From assembly GCF_017591425.1 (NCBI RefSeq), contig NW_024464918.1, positions 22,658,001-22,722,000 of the forward strand: 64,000 nucleotides of DNA, read 5' to 3'. Below the pieces are notes generated by a model. It made no database searches and was not told the origin of the DNA. It worked only from the letters and a program-made list of their open reading frames with translations. Position numbers and translations under genes: made by a program. This DNA is from Ochotona curzoniae. Taxonomy: Eukaryota > Chordata > Mammalia > Lagomorpha > Ochotonidae. The first letter of the stretch is position 1, and the number at the start of each line of letters is the position of its first letter. Shown one piece after another: positions 47,117 to 58,570 of the stretch.

Positions 47117-47410
47117 TGGGGCCAGCTTTATAGCTAAGCCACTACCTGCAATGCTGGTGTCACAGAGAACCATTTTGAATCCCAGCATCTAGGAAAACAG
47201 CAGCACAATGACCCATGTGCATGGCTGCCTGCCACCCACGTGGGAGAGCCTAATGGAGTTCCAGGCACCCAACTTTTGTCTAGTGTATCCTAGCCTTTTG
47301 ACAGTTTCAGGAACGAACCAATGGATAGAAGATCTCTTAAGCTTTCTGTCTCTTCCCTTCTCTCTCTGTGTCATTCTGCCATTCAAATAAATAAGTAAAT
47401 CTTTTTAAGA
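47117..47410 (+). mobile_element. CSINE
   Basis: Forward C-repeat: 'ggggccagctttatagctaa', 'ttttgaatcccagcatctag', 'gccacccacgtgggagagcc', 'aacgaaccaatggatagaag' and 'attcaaataaataagtaaat'. Confidence 0.85.
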
Positions 47411-48064
47411 AGATTCAGTTGTGGAGAAGTTAAACAATAGCTCATACTGTAACATGAAATGTAGGGTTCTAGAGTCAATGGATGAAAGCAAATCAAATGG
47501 GGGTACACAGATATGGTGTCATCTTTTAAGTAGGATGGTCAAAGCTGGATGCAAAATATGACTTGAAAGTAATGTTCTGAAGAAGGCAAGAGGCCAACTC
47601 ATGTGGCTATCAGGAATAAAGAATCCAGTTACACAGATAAACTGACACCAGTACCCTGGGGTAAGGGGTGCTCAAAGGGCTAGACAGTAGATTGGTCTGG
47701 CTGAAGTTGAGTGAGCAAAGGAGGAAGTTACAAAAGATGGTAAAAGAAAAATGGTGGCAGACAAGTGTAGGAGAAGGGCATCCCAAGCCATTGTAAATTC
47801 TTGGGCTTCTGCCTGGCCAAGATGCATAACTACTGATTGTGACATGTTCTTTCTAATGAAGGGTCGATAGAAGACAGTAAAGGAACCCTGGTAACAGCTC
47901 ATTGTAGCTCATTTTTTTTTATCACACGATTAAGCCTGAAGTCAAGATTAGCCAGAGCTGATAAATTTTCAAATTGAAACATGGTTTGAAGAGTTCAGAT
48001 CTCTCCCTCACCCTGTCCTTGGAGCACTGGCTTTGTCGCACAACAATAACAGCAATTCTGGTTT
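47411..48064. other. unique stretch
   Basis: No recognisable gene or repeat. Confidence 0.5.
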
Positions 48065-48335
48065 TTTGTAAGACTCATCTGAAAGTCAGAGTTACACAGA
48101 GAGAAGAACAGAGATCTAGCCACTGGTTCATTCCCCAAATGGCCTCAAAGGACAGAACTGGGCCAAGTCAAACTCAGGGGCCAGGAGCTTATTCCTGGTT
48201 TCCCACGTGGGTGACAGGGACCCAAGCACTTGGGCCATCATTGCTGCTTTGCAGGCACATTAGCGGGAAGCTGGATCAAAGTACAGTAGCCAGGCATCTG
48301 TTTAAAAGGTGGCAGCTGTGCCCACTGTGCTTTTA
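48065..48335 (-). mobile_element. CSINE
   Basis: Reverse C-repeat: 'tctgaaagtcagagttacac', 'cccaaatggcctcaaaggac', 'gggccaggagcttattcctg', 'tttcccacgtgggtgacagg', 'aggcacattagcgggaagct'. A 148-codon plus ORF (47,974-48,420) is an accident of this element. Confidence 0.88.
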
Positions 48336-50004
48336 CAATAACAGCAGTTTTATGCACCACACTCAGATAACCCTAACAATATTCAACAAAGGGCATTCTA
48401 TTTTGTCTTTAGTTAAGTAATCTTTTTTTTAAGAAGTCCCCAGTAATTGACTGTATGTCAGATTCAAATTTATTTTGAATCCGAGTCATATACCTCCATC
48501 TGATATAACTATTGGTAAAAAAAAAAAAGACTGGCTTTAGATGATTGCACCCCACAAATGATCCTGCGTCTAAGTATTGTAAAGGGTGATCATCCTTGAG
48601 TGGAGAATACCACAACAAAACCTGCATTTGGAGGGAGAAATGGGGATACAATCCTTGGTCACACCGTATAAAGGTCCACCACAAGAAGAAAAGCATGATA
48701 CGTCTTACCCAGATTTGCTGCTGCCACTGGGCCAAGGGAGTGGGTGGGCTACAGGCGTATTCTTTTCTAGAACATTTGGTTCAAGCAAATGCAAATGCCA
48801 AGCTTCTCCAGGCTGACTTGTCTTGAAGCTCATGTCTTGGGTATGTAAAAAGATCGTTTGCCCTTTTTATGTTATTAATTAAGCAGACTCAGCATCATCC
48901 TCCTGATTGCCTATGTTATTTGTTCATGGAACTTGAAAGCCATCCTTGGATATAATTAAGCACATGAACAGTGTGGGGTGATTTCTGGTTTTATGCTAAA
49001 GGTTTTAAGTAAACACAATGCCTTTTCTTCAGCATGCCTGTTTTTAATAAGTGATATTTTTGAAAAAGAGAGAGCAAGAGAGTGTGAGAGAATAATTATT
49101 CCAGTATGGTGAGTGTTAAGGATACTCAATTTTATTCTACTCTTTATTCAGGAAATGTGTACTGGGCCGTAGGTATTGGGAAGAGCACTCAGAGCTGCCA
49201 GGGTCTCTGATGTTCACAGCTCACGTGCCGGGGGAGATGGGCAGTAGAACATGAGGGCTTCCAAAGTCACAGGATGGTTTCTGATGGCGACACCTGTTGT
49301 AAAGAAGAATATAAAATGTCATTGTGAGAGAGGGAATGAAAGATGCCACCCAAGATGGAGGTTTTTTATTTCCCACTTTTATTATCTGCTATGCATGGAA
49401 TTTTCAGTTTTCAATTGTTCTTAAAGAATGGTTGTCTGCTGGTGTTCCAGGAGCAATTCTCTGTTTCTGATTTAAGGCAACAATTCCAAAAAAATACAAG
49501 TTACTTCTCAACGTGTACTTCTCATTCTATACCATTGATAAAAAAATATGGCAGGTTATTTCCACATTGAGAAGTCTATACAAATTTTATTCAAGCAATG
49601 ACAGTTTCTGCACACTGATATTAAGGATCTATTCTCCATGGAAAATGAATAGCCATTTGCTAAAACGTAGTAGTACCGCATAATGCAGAGTTTACGTTAT
49701 CATTCTTTTACAGTCTGTTTCATATAATGTGTAGTTTCTCATCAGATGTATGTGAGTGAAGCTTTTCCAATGAGTAATTTACAAGTTGTTAAAAAAAGCT
49801 GACTTCAAAAAAAAGATTATTACTTTATAGTAACAACGTAATTCATGAAACTCAAACAGGAAAACTAATTGCCAAACTTTAAAAACCCAACTTAGATATT
49901 ACTTTCAAATACATGAAATTTTTTTCATATATTCTTTATTTCTAATAGAAACCTTTGGGCATAATGAGGATTGCTGTAGCTAATAACCTATGAGTATATG
50001 GTCT
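48336..50004. other. unique stretch
   Basis: About 1.7 kb. Weak L2-like text near 49,140-49,255 ('ttcaggaaatgtgtactggg' to 'gggagatgggcagtagaaca'). No gene recognised. Confidence 0.4.
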
Positions 50005-50205
50005 GGGTTTGGATCTCACTGGGACCACTTTGTGTGGTATTTTTGCAGAGGTTACGTAACCTTGTTGTAGTTTAGCCTCATTTTCCCCCTTCGTAAAGTG
50101 GGAGAACAGGCAGTGTCTCCTTCAGGGGTTTGTTGTGAGGCTGTCTGGAGGTGAACCGCACAGAGCACATGGCCTGACACGGAGTAAATGCTTGTGATCC
50201 GTGAG
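50005..50205 (+). mobile_element. MIR SINE, well preserved
   Basis: Forward MIR: 'ctgggtttggatctcactgg', 'gaggttacgtaaccttgttg', 'tagcctcattttcccccttc', 'gtttgttgtgaggctgtctg', 'gcctgacacggagtaaatgc'. Confidence 0.85.
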
Positions 50206-50624
50206 GCTGATGAAAACACTGATTGCAAGAAGAGAAAAACAAGCAATCATTCCACCACCCAGAGCACTGTTTGTTTTTAATATTTGATGTGACTAAATTT
50301 TCTTCTAAATGAGTTTAAAACGGGCAGAAGATTTATGTGTTTGCTAAATGGATGAGTTACACCTAGATGCAAACAGCGACAAGCTTTCTCTGGGAAAAAC
50401 ACGGGTGCTGTAAAGGATGATAGGCTCGAGTGCTACAGGCAGCACAGTGAAGTGGCTGAAGGGAAATTATAGCGAGCTGCCGGATGCCTCTGCGTCAACA
50501 AACATAAATAATGGATTAGTCCTTCTTACACCTAATCAAAGAGTTGTTTGCCCACGTGCTGTTTATGAGCAGATGGGTAACTATGTCAGTTGAACACTTA
50601 GATTTGTAGTATGTTGGTATTTCA
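50206..50624. other. unique stretch
   Basis: No recognisable gene or repeat; moderate CpG retention around 50,380-50,500. Confidence 0.45.
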
Positions 50625-50735
50625 GACACATTGTGAAATCATTGCTGTCTGCTTCACTTTACATATGGAGAAGCCAGGACTCAGAGAAGTGACACAATTG
50701 GAGGTGAGAGCTTACTCTTCCACATCATCCCTTTG
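50625..50735 (-). mobile_element. MIR SINE fragment
   Basis: Reverse MIR: 'tcactttacatatggagaag', 'ccaggactcagagaagtgac', 'acacaattggaggtgagagc'. Confidence 0.6.
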
Positions 50736-50807
50736 TACTTCCACTTCTCAGGTTCTCCTGTGACCTGAAGAGGGTTGATAAGCTCGCTCTCCTGTACTAC
50801 GTTTTCT

Positions 50808-50808
<1 letters not shown>

Positions 50809-50871
<63 letters not shown>
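50809..50871. repeat. (CA)31 microsatellite
   Basis: Pure CA run of about 62 bases directly before an L1 3' end, at the position where L1 elements carry 'tatacacaatgg'. The run probably grew from that motif. Confidence 0.97.
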
Positions 50872-50872
<1 letters not shown>

Positions 50873-51180
50873 CGGAATACCATTCAGCCTTCAAAATGAA
50901 GGAGATACTGATGTTTCTGACCATATGGATGAACATGGAGGGCCTTGTGCTACAAGAAATTAGCCAGATTCCAAAAGACAAATGCCACTTGTTCTTGTTT
51001 GCATTTACATGAGAGAATTCCTGAAATTTGCAGAAAATGCAATTGAAAGGTAATTTTATTTTAGTCTAAAAATCATGAAATCTACACATGGTCTTTTGTC
51101 ATCATATGTGCTTCTCTGTGAACTTTTTGAGGATTCCTTGTACATGGTAAATGCAGAAAAGAGCAGTGGTTACCAAGTGT
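50872..51180 (+). mobile_element. L1 3' end
   Basis: Forward ORF2 end: 'ggaataccattcagccttca', 'tatggatgaacatggagggc', 'aagaaattagccagattcca', 'aaagacaaatgccacttgtt'; then 'gagcagtggttaccaagtgt' in the 3' part. Confidence 0.85.
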
Positions 51181-51234
51181 TGGCACAGGGACATGTTGGT
51201 TAAAGAAAACGAGATTTCCGTCAAGTTCAAGAAT

Positions 51235-51410
51235 TCAGTTCAGGAAACCTGAACTGTCCGTGTCTCAGTTTCCTCATCTGTAACTTTGGGACATCTACTG
51301 AAACTACTTCAAAAATCCCTCTAAGATTAGATCTGCTAGCATATGTTAAACATTAGCATTACAGCATGGAATATAGTCAGTGTTCAATAAACGTCCTCTT
51401 GTCAGTATCG
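51235..51410 (+). mobile_element. MIR SINE, well preserved
   Basis: Forward MIR: 'tcagtttcctcatctgtaac', 'ccctctaagattagatctgc', 'agtcagtgttcaataaacgt'. Confidence 0.75.
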
Positions 51411-51899
51411 GTACTAATTCCTGTACCATCATTGTTCCCTAAGTGGACTCTGGCTGAGGAAGCTGAGATCCAGAGATTCTAATTTCACAGTTCTTCAAAA
51501 ACTACTATTAGTAACTGGAAGATCTATGTTTTAAACCTATAAATCAAATGCACATGAATTAGCAATGACTGCATGTGATACAAAGAGCAAGTTCTGGGTC
51601 AAATGTGTGCATTGTCATTGCCATCTATATGCCCTCATGCAGGTTACTCTGAGCCCTGGTCTGAAAATGGTAGATACACTTTCCAGGGTGCTCTGTGTTT
51701 CAAGTGACGTAATGCCCAGCAGCAGTTTGCTCACATTTAGAAACCAACAAATTTCCAAAATATGCTTGCATTTTTGTTACTAATAGCAACGACAGTCGTC
51801 AACTCTGCCTACTCCTCCAACAGCCCACCCTGATGTTTAAGGATCACTCTTGCCTCTGCATTCCTAAACTCTCCTAACACAGTACTCTTCTCATCTATC
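51411..51899. other. unique stretch with possible MIR scrap
   Basis: 'gggtcaaatgtgtgcattgt' to 'ccctggtctgaaaatggtag' (about 51,595-51,670) may be a decayed MIR. No gene. Confidence 0.35.
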
Positions 51900-52560
51900 A
51901 CTAAGTTGTACATCATTCTTCCTCCTAATGCCAATCTCTTAATTCCCATCATCTCTCTAACTCCTTTGCTATCCCTATTTGAAGGCCATCTTCTCTGCTC
52001 AGGATATCAGAACACACCCCTTATTTTTCCCCACCCTCCTTGTCTTGCATCTTAAGTCTATTTTCACACTGTACATAGAATTGCATTTATATTGTGTAAG
52101 CATATCATTTGTCCCTCTAAATCCTTCAACGGTTGGGACTTACATATTTTAGAATACTCCCAATTTCACTCACCTTCCTCCTTCATGTGCTTTATATAAC
52201 ACATCTCTTCCTCTATTGCCATATTTCTTCTGCCCCAACACTATGTATATTCTGTCCCCTTTGCCAGAAATATTGTTCATTGTCTTTTTCTCTGAAGTCC
52301 CCATATTCAACCTTCAACTCTGGTGTCATTGTTCCTGATAAACCTTCCTAAACCCTGAACATAGAGCTGGGTGCTAGCTCTGGGGGGCCTTAGATGTTAC
52401 CCATCATATACTTAAAAATTACGTGATAATTTTCTTATTATATGTAGGTTGTCTATATTGAACCCTACTCTTTATGAGGGCAGATTCATATCTGACATGC
52501 CCACTACACCTGATGCCTGACATGTCATGGTTCTTAGCAAGCCAATGCATGACTGATGGA
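51900..52560 (+). mobile_element. L2 LINE 3' part
   Basis: Pyrimidine-rich L2 text: 'cctttgccagaaatattgtt', 'tcaaccttcaactctggtgt', 'cattgttcctgataaacctt', 'tttatgagggcagattcata' and 'atgcctgacatgtcatggtt', in L2 order to its 3' end. Confidence 0.75.
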
Positions 52561-52599
52561 ACGAAGGAATACCAGCTTTTCAATGAGCAAGGAAGACCA

Positions 52600-52920
52600 A
52601 CAAGAGGTTACTGTTGTGGTACAACAGACTAAGTTGCCAATACCAGCACCTCCTGTAGGGGTGTCAGTTAAGATTGGGCTGCTGTATTTCCAACCCAGCT
52701 CCTTGCTAATATGCCCAACAAAGCATCAGAAGATGGTCAAAGTACTTGTGTCCCCGACACCCCTGTGGAGAACAAATGGGATTCCTGGCTCTTGGTCTGG
52801 ACCCTCACTGGTGCTTGTGGGAGTTTGTGGAGTGACCCAACAGAGGAAAAAATCCCTGTCTTTTTCTCCCACTCTCTGTCTCTCTGTTATTCAAGTAAAG
52901 AAATAGATCTTTGATTTAAA
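52600..52920 (+). mobile_element. CSINE
   Basis: Forward C-repeat: 'ggttactgttgtggtacaac', 'tttccaacccagctccttgc', 'gtgtccccgacacccctgtg', 'gattcctggctcttggtctg', 'ctctgttattcaagtaaaga'. A 116-codon ORF across it is not a gene. Confidence 0.8.
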
Positions 52921-53349
52921 AGAATACCAATAAGAAAAGAAACTCTGAGAAAATTCATTTTAGTGGCAATAGTGAGATTTCTTATTGCTGAGCTGGACTC
53001 CTTATCAAGGCAAGTACTTGGTTGATGGAATCCTTTCATTCTTAAATGATTTATTGCCAAGTAGAGCTGCCATTTTTCACTATGCTAGTGTCACTGGCTG
53101 TCTAAAGAGCTAGGTTACATCAAGTGGCAACACCCTCATGTTTTTGAATTTCTAAAACATTTTTACAAATGTCCTTTCTTAGGATTTGTGCACCAGAGAA
53201 TGAAGGAAGGAAACTGAGATATGAAAGATCATCCAGGCCTTAGTTTTTCTTGCTTCTAATCACAGGAATGTTGGCCTGCCTAGTCCTATATATGTATAAC
53301 GAATGGCTCTAGTACCTCAGCACAGATCTTACAGGCAATATTGCTATGA
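52921..53349. other. unique stretch
   Basis: No recognisable gene or repeat. Confidence 0.5.
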
Positions 53350-53590
53350 AACAGTGGTTCTCTATCTGGGGTGGAAGAGCTATAATGTTGCCTGGCCTCC
53401 TGTATTATACCAAATAGAGAAACTTTTCCACCTGTCACAAGGCAAGGGGCAGGTGTGCTGCTGGTGTCCAGTGGATAGAGGACAGTGACAATAGCTAGAA
53501 ACTTTCCAAGGCATGTGACAGCTCCCTTGCTACACCCAGCACTTAGCTGCTCCACCAAGGCCACAGTGCTGATGTTGACACCCCAGCTGT
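53350..53590 (+). mobile_element. MER20 (hAT-Charlie) element
   Basis: Starts with the hAT terminal 'acagtggttctctatctggg', continues 'ataatgttgcctggcctcct', 'tgctggtgtccagtggatag', 'gacaatagctagaaactttc', and ends 'cacagtgctgatgttgacac' (MER20 'atagtgccgaggttgagaa'). The full length of the element is represented. The 126-codon minus ORF across it is an accident. Confidence 0.8.
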
Positions 53591-53716
53591 AATGCCAACT
53601 TTGTGGACTTACAAGAGGGGAATGTAGGAACCCTCCTGTAAAGGCCAGCTGTAGAAGTGCTGGCATGTCTATACCCTGAAAAATAGAATGGTGTTTTGTT
53701 TAAGTTTTAAGCTAAG

Positions 53717-53985
53717 TGAGTGTCATGGTGCAGCAGTCGAAGCTCTTGCATTGGAACTCCATACCCCATGCCTGGTTGATGCTGCTTCTGATCCAATTTC
53801 CTGTTAGTGTGCCTGAGAGGCAGCAAATGATGGTCTGTGTGCAAAGACCTGAATGTGGTTCCCAGTGGCTAGCTAAGCCCTGGATGTGCTGTGCACTGGG
53901 GGAGTGAACCAGAGAATGGAAGGGAATTCTCAGCCATTCCCACTCTCTTGCTCTTGCTTTCACAATGAATGAGTGAATCTTTTAA
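53717..53985 (+). mobile_element. CSINE, old
   Basis: Forward C-repeat: 'gtgagtgtcatggtgcagca', 'ctgcttctgatccaatttcc', 'ctgggggagtgaaccagaga', 'cttgctctcgctt'-like tract, 'aatgaatgagtgaatctttt'. Confidence 0.8.
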
Positions 53986-56059
53986 AGTAAAATAAAACAA
54001 AATGAAATATGCCGCAGGCCGACAGCATCCTCCCAGCTGTTGCTGTGCTGTGTAATGCTCTCCGAGGGAGCTCCTGAAGAGTGAGCCAGTCTGGCTCCTT
54101 ACTGAGGCTGAATTCTTCTTCAGACATGAAACCTGATCTCTCTCATGCCTCCCTGCGCCTCAGAGCTCAGAGCAGTCAGGCCCCGCCATCTGAACTCTTG
54201 GGCTAGTTTGCCTTCAATTCTTTAAAGCTCTCCTGTGCCGCATAGGACATGTGCTCTCTGATCCTGGAAATGATCTAAGAGTTCAAGAGACATTGCCCTC
54301 AGAGAATGCCTTAAAAACATCGTTATTGTGTTAGCACCTTGATTCCTTTCCCTCTTATTCCTCATTTAAGATTTGGAGATGTGCAGGAAGGAAGCAGCTA
54401 GGACAATTGCTTTTGAAAGACAGGAAGCACGTTCCAGGTTTACTTCAGATTATTATTATTATTTTTTTTGTAACGGTTTTAAGGCATGGTACAAAATGAG
54501 TTATTTTTATCTTTTTCATTTCATGGTTTTTTTTTTTTGTCCAGCTTGAATAAGGGATCTTAAAGTCCTTAATTTCCAAGAAATGCCTCATTAGTGCAGA
54601 GCCCAAACATTGCAGTTGGAATCTGCTCTGTGTACTGAAACAGTTTTACAAATTCATGAATTTCCAGAGAAGGAAGGATGTTAGACAAAGTGTTGCTTTT
54701 ATTATTGCTTCCAATCTGAAGCCTTCTCCCAATGACATCTCTACAAATTCAAACTTCCTCTGTTCTTAAAAATAAAGAAAAAAAAACCCTCAAATGCTAC
54801 GTCTTCCGGGAAGACTTCATGGAATTCATTCCAACTGCCTAATTAGGTATGAGAGTTTCCTAATCTGTGTTTTACCTGAGATTTTCTGATGACCCTTCTC
54901 CAATGCAGAGCACAGTCACTCCGTGTTTTTCAGTTTCCGTCTCGTTCTCTTCTTCCTTACTGACGTTTATATTCTGTACTTATACCTTATACATTCGTCT
55001 CTCCCACAGTTCTTGGCACTGGGAATAGTAAACCATCAGCGCATATTGATTCTCTGGACATATTGGTGGGTAGTTGTTTGGATCTGCTTTGTGGTAGTTA
55101 TTACCAGATCTTTACTTTCAAAAAGGTCAGAAGCGAACTTGACCAGTCTTACTCAATAGCCAACAAGTTCCAATTAGATGGACACAGACCTTGTCCTAAT
55201 TTGTGGTTCTGTGATCTGTACCAGTAGACAGGGGTGAAATTGCTAAGACCTGAGAGCTTGGAGGCATCAAAGCAGGCACACAGCTTTGGGCAGGAAGAAT
55301 AGACTCTAGAGAGTTCTCAGTTTCTCTTCGTGCTTATGGTAGGCAAATTATTTACCTTCCCTGTGCAAATTTCACTTATCAATAGTGAGAATAAAGGCTT
55401 TTTTTCAGGAGGACAAGATGAGGCATTCTAAATACAGGTCCTATCAAGAGTGGCAGGACTCTGGAACTCAGATGAACTCAGATTTGCTGGTTGTTGTTAT
55501 TACTCTGATTACGATCATCTAGTTAAAATCAAGTCATGTCTCCTTGGCTCAGAATCAGACATTTACAAATCATGTTGCCTACTTGTCTTGGCATCACTTT
55601 ATAACATGAGGAGGCATCACTTGTCCATTTTCATAGGTACTATGCGAGCAAGGTATACAAAAATGTGGTGGAAAACATGCTTGGCTATATTGGGCTATTC
55701 TGTATGTAGCTTTTCCAGGGAGTGCCAGTATCTTCAGATATAATCAAGTGGGCTTTATTTGTTTTCTTGCTGTATGGTCACACCTGCTCCAAACAGCCTG
55801 CCCTCCATCAATTAGTCGTCTTCAGTCTTATCTGTAGCTGCCCACCTCTCCTGTGTTTTGGTTACCTGCCAAGCAAGCTGGCTGAATCTTGGGTACGGAC
55901 TGCCAATGAGAGCTGTGAATCAAGTCACTATCCACATCTCAGCTATGTTGCGAAATAAAAGTGATAAGCAAGGAGACATGGTCTATGTCCCCATACAGCC
56001 AATTTGAAAGCGGAGAGACAAATATTTAATTTTTAAAAAAAATCAGTAATTGATTGGAA
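53986..56059. other. long unique stretch
   Basis: About 2.1 kb without a repeat I recognise, apart from T-runs. The first 300 bases are GC-richer ('tcctcccagctgttgctgtg'). A 97-codon ORF at 55,450-55,743 has no known motif. Candidate conserved non-coding DNA. Confidence 0.45.
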
Positions 56060-56400
56060 TCGGTTCAGTGATGTAGCTGACTAATCCTCTGCCTACAGGG
56101 CCAGCTTCCCATATGGATGCTGGTTTGAGCACCAGCTGCTCTACTTCTAATCCAGCTCCCTGCTTACGGCATGGGAAGGCAGTGGAGGCTGACTCAAATC
56201 CTTGGGCTTCTCTATCCTTGTCAGAGATCTGGAGGAAGCTCCTGGCTGCCGGCTTCAGATCAGCTCAGCTCTGGCCATTGTGACCATCTGATGAGTGAAC
56301 CAACAGATGAAAGATCTCTCGCTCTCTTTCTCTATTTCTGTCTCGCTCCTCTCTCTCTGTGTAACTCTGCCTTTCCAGTAAATTTAATATTTTTTTAAAA
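56060..56400 (+). mobile_element. CSINE
   Basis: Forward C-repeat: 'cggttcagtgatgtagctga', 'cccatatggatgctggtttg', 'acggcatgggaaggcagtgg', 'gatgagtgaaccaacagatg', a CT-rich tract, 'actctgcctttccagtaaat'. Confidence 0.9.
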
Positions 56401-56489
56401 TCTGATATTAATTCAACTAGAAGGAGACGTTGCTGTGAAGGCAAAGCACAGGCTGTATTGGGATGGGTGAGAGGGTCCACCCCAATCCT

Positions 56490-56775
56490 TGGCCCAGAAC
56501 TTTCAATCTCTGCTCAACTGTCACCTCCTCGGAGAAGCCTTCCCTGACCACCCCAGCACAGCAGTCACAGACCTCCTTCTATTTGCTGCATTCTACTTTC
56601 CAACATCTGAAATAATCATGTCGACATCAAGTTTTCTTGCTTATTTTCTACTACCCTTTTTGCGGATGCAAACCCAGTGAGCTGGGTATTAGTTACCGCT
56701 GTGTCGCCACATCAAGAGAGCCCTGCCTGAAAGGGCTGCTGCTGAGAGCATGTGAATGAGTGTATGAATGAAGTA
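56490..56775 (+). mobile_element. L2 LINE 3' end
   Basis: 'ctgctcaactgtcacctcct', 'cggagaagccttccctgacc', 'accccagcacagcagtcaca' are the L2 3' consensus nearly verbatim. Ends 'gtgaatgagtgtatgaatga'. Confidence 0.88.
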
Positions 56776-57049
56776 ACCACAAAGAGCACCCTCCCTGCAC
56801 ATCAGAATCTACCAAGTAATGGATTTCACACACTGGCCTGAGGGTGTGGGAAATGTCATGTAAATTGCCCGACTTCTCCTTATTCAATTGAGCTGCATTC
56901 AGTCTGGCACCTACTGATTGAATTTCTGTTACGCTCTTGGTAGTGAACATTGAACTCAAGATCCAACAGAGGAAATTTAAGTTTCTACCTTCCTGTAGCT
57001 GGGGGTCTGGTTAGGGTGATAGATACAAAACAGTAATTAACAAAATCAT

Positions 57050-57165
57050 TGAAGAGCATTTACTTGGTGCCAGGTAGAATTCTAAGCTCTTTACTGAATT
57101 ACTTTGCTTAATCCTCACTGAAGCTGAATGTATTAAGAATAATCGCTATAGCTGAAGGAGCAGGT
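57050..57165 (-). mobile_element. MIR SINE fragment
   Basis: Reverse MIR: 'agcatttacttggtgccagg', 'tagaattctaagctctttac', 'ttgcttaatcctcactgaag'. Confidence 0.65.
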
Positions 57166-57299
57166 AGATATTTTGTCTGTCTTGTTTATTATTGATCCCT
57201 TAGTTTCATGCCCAGTGCTAAATAGATGTTCAATAAAATGCCCACAATGAATCTGTGTTTTTAAGAGGGGGATGATTGTATTTCAGATTCTGTAGCAGG

Positions 57300-57590
57300 G
57301 TATTTTGACCCACTCCAGGATATTAATATAGGGCCATGTGCAGGCCACCAGGGATTGGTGGATGGGACTGTCAGGCACGGTGTCATGAGGTTACTGCAGG
57401 TTAGCGGGAATAAGGTTACAAAGTTACAGCAGATTGGCAAACAATAAAATTTGAACCTAAAGGGCATGCAAACCTTAAGGGAGCCAAGAACAAGGGGAAG
57501 TAGAGATTTAAAAGGGTACCAAGTCCAAAATGGCAGGGGTCTTCAGGGCGATGTTTGAGTCACTCCTCACAGGAAGTCAGAATCTGACCT
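57300..57590 (+). mobile_element. LTR-like interspersed repeat, copy B
   Basis: Shares ordered blocks with copy A at 24,300-24,690: 'gcaggccaccagggattggt', 'catgaggttactgcaggtta', 'acagcagattggcaaacaat', 'gtaccaagtccaaaatggca', 'gggtcttcagggcgatgttt', 'gagtcactcctcacagg'. About 100 bases shorter than copy A because A's G-rich internal units are not expanded. No coding sequence. Confidence 0.6.
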
Positions 57591-58039
57591 GGGGACGTCA
57601 TGGGGGTGGATTTCTTGTCTCTGCATTCTGCTCTGCCTTCTTCCATGAATCCTGAGAGTCACCATTGTCCTGTCCCGTCCCAGGCTTCCCATCCCAGACT
57701 CTCCTTTCACAGCCCTCTTTCTGCTCTTGGGTCCTTCCTCCAGCCACTTGTGCCATGGCCTTACAGTCTCCCTTCTCCTGTGCAAACCTGCTCCTCCTGG
57801 GGATGAGATTAGGTGCAATCAGAGACTAACCTCCACATACAGGGTAAATGGCTGCTTACTCTTCATTTGCTGTGCCTCTCAGGAAGATAATTGCTTTCTA
57901 GCAGGAGCTTTGTGTAAATAATGCCTAATGAAAAGAGTGGATCTTTAACATTGACCTTTGGGGGCTTTATAATCCCAAAGTATCTTTTCACAGCCTGTTC
58001 CTGCTATCGCAGCCCCCTGAGGTTGTGTTAAGGTGATTT
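57591..58039. other. unique stretch
   Basis: No gene recognised. Overlapping ORFs on both strands at 57,567-57,818 show no motif. Confidence 0.45.
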
Positions 58040-58200
58040 ATTAGTCTGTCTCCCTTTTTTTTCTGGAATATTCACTTCGTGAGACCAGAGATGGTATCTT
58101 AATATCCGTGTTTCCATCACTCAGCCCATTGCCTGCCTGCCATGCCAGCAGAGTGGCAACAAATTATTGGTTGGAAAATGGCAAGTTACATGATTTAGGA
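58040..58200 (+). mobile_element. L2 LINE 3' end
   Basis: 'ttagtctgtctccctttttt' and 'attcacttcgtgagaccaga' (L2 'ctagaatgtaagctccatgagggcag'), 'gtttccatcactcagcccat'. Confidence 0.6.
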
Positions 58201-58299
58201 CAAGGGTATTTGGAAAACACTTTGTTACCCTAAACTGGTCAAAACAGAACATGAAATTACTCCAGAGTTTTTAAACTTAAAGAATGACAGGTGGAACTT

Positions 58300-58570
58300 G
58301 TCCCTTCGTTTAGCATGCCAGTTAAAGATGCCCTCATCCCACATCAGAGTACATGCTTTCAGCCCCCGGCTTTGGCCCCCGACCACGTGCCGACCCTGAG
58401 TCATTGAACTGCTTCCTGAATTGTGTTCCTGCATCTGTACTCTGGTCCCAGTCCAGCCCTGGTCATTGCAGGCATTTAGAGAATGAGTTCAAAGGTGGGA
58501 GGTATGTTTCTGTTGCTATCTTCCAAACAAAAAAAAAATTTCTGAAAGAATTTTTAGAGAGGCAACAACA
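58300..58570 (+). mobile_element. CSINE, old
   Basis: 'gtttagcatgccagttaaag', 'cctcatcccacatcagagta', 'ctggtcattgcaggcattta', 'gagaatgagttcaaaggtgg' follow an older C-repeat subfamily; ends in an A-run. Confidence 0.6.

Noticed and set aside
47974..48420. 148-codon plus-strand ORF
   Set aside because: Most of it is a reverse CSINE read on the wrong strand.
53286..53666. 126-codon minus ORF
   Set aside because: It lies across the MER20 element, read in an arbitrary frame.
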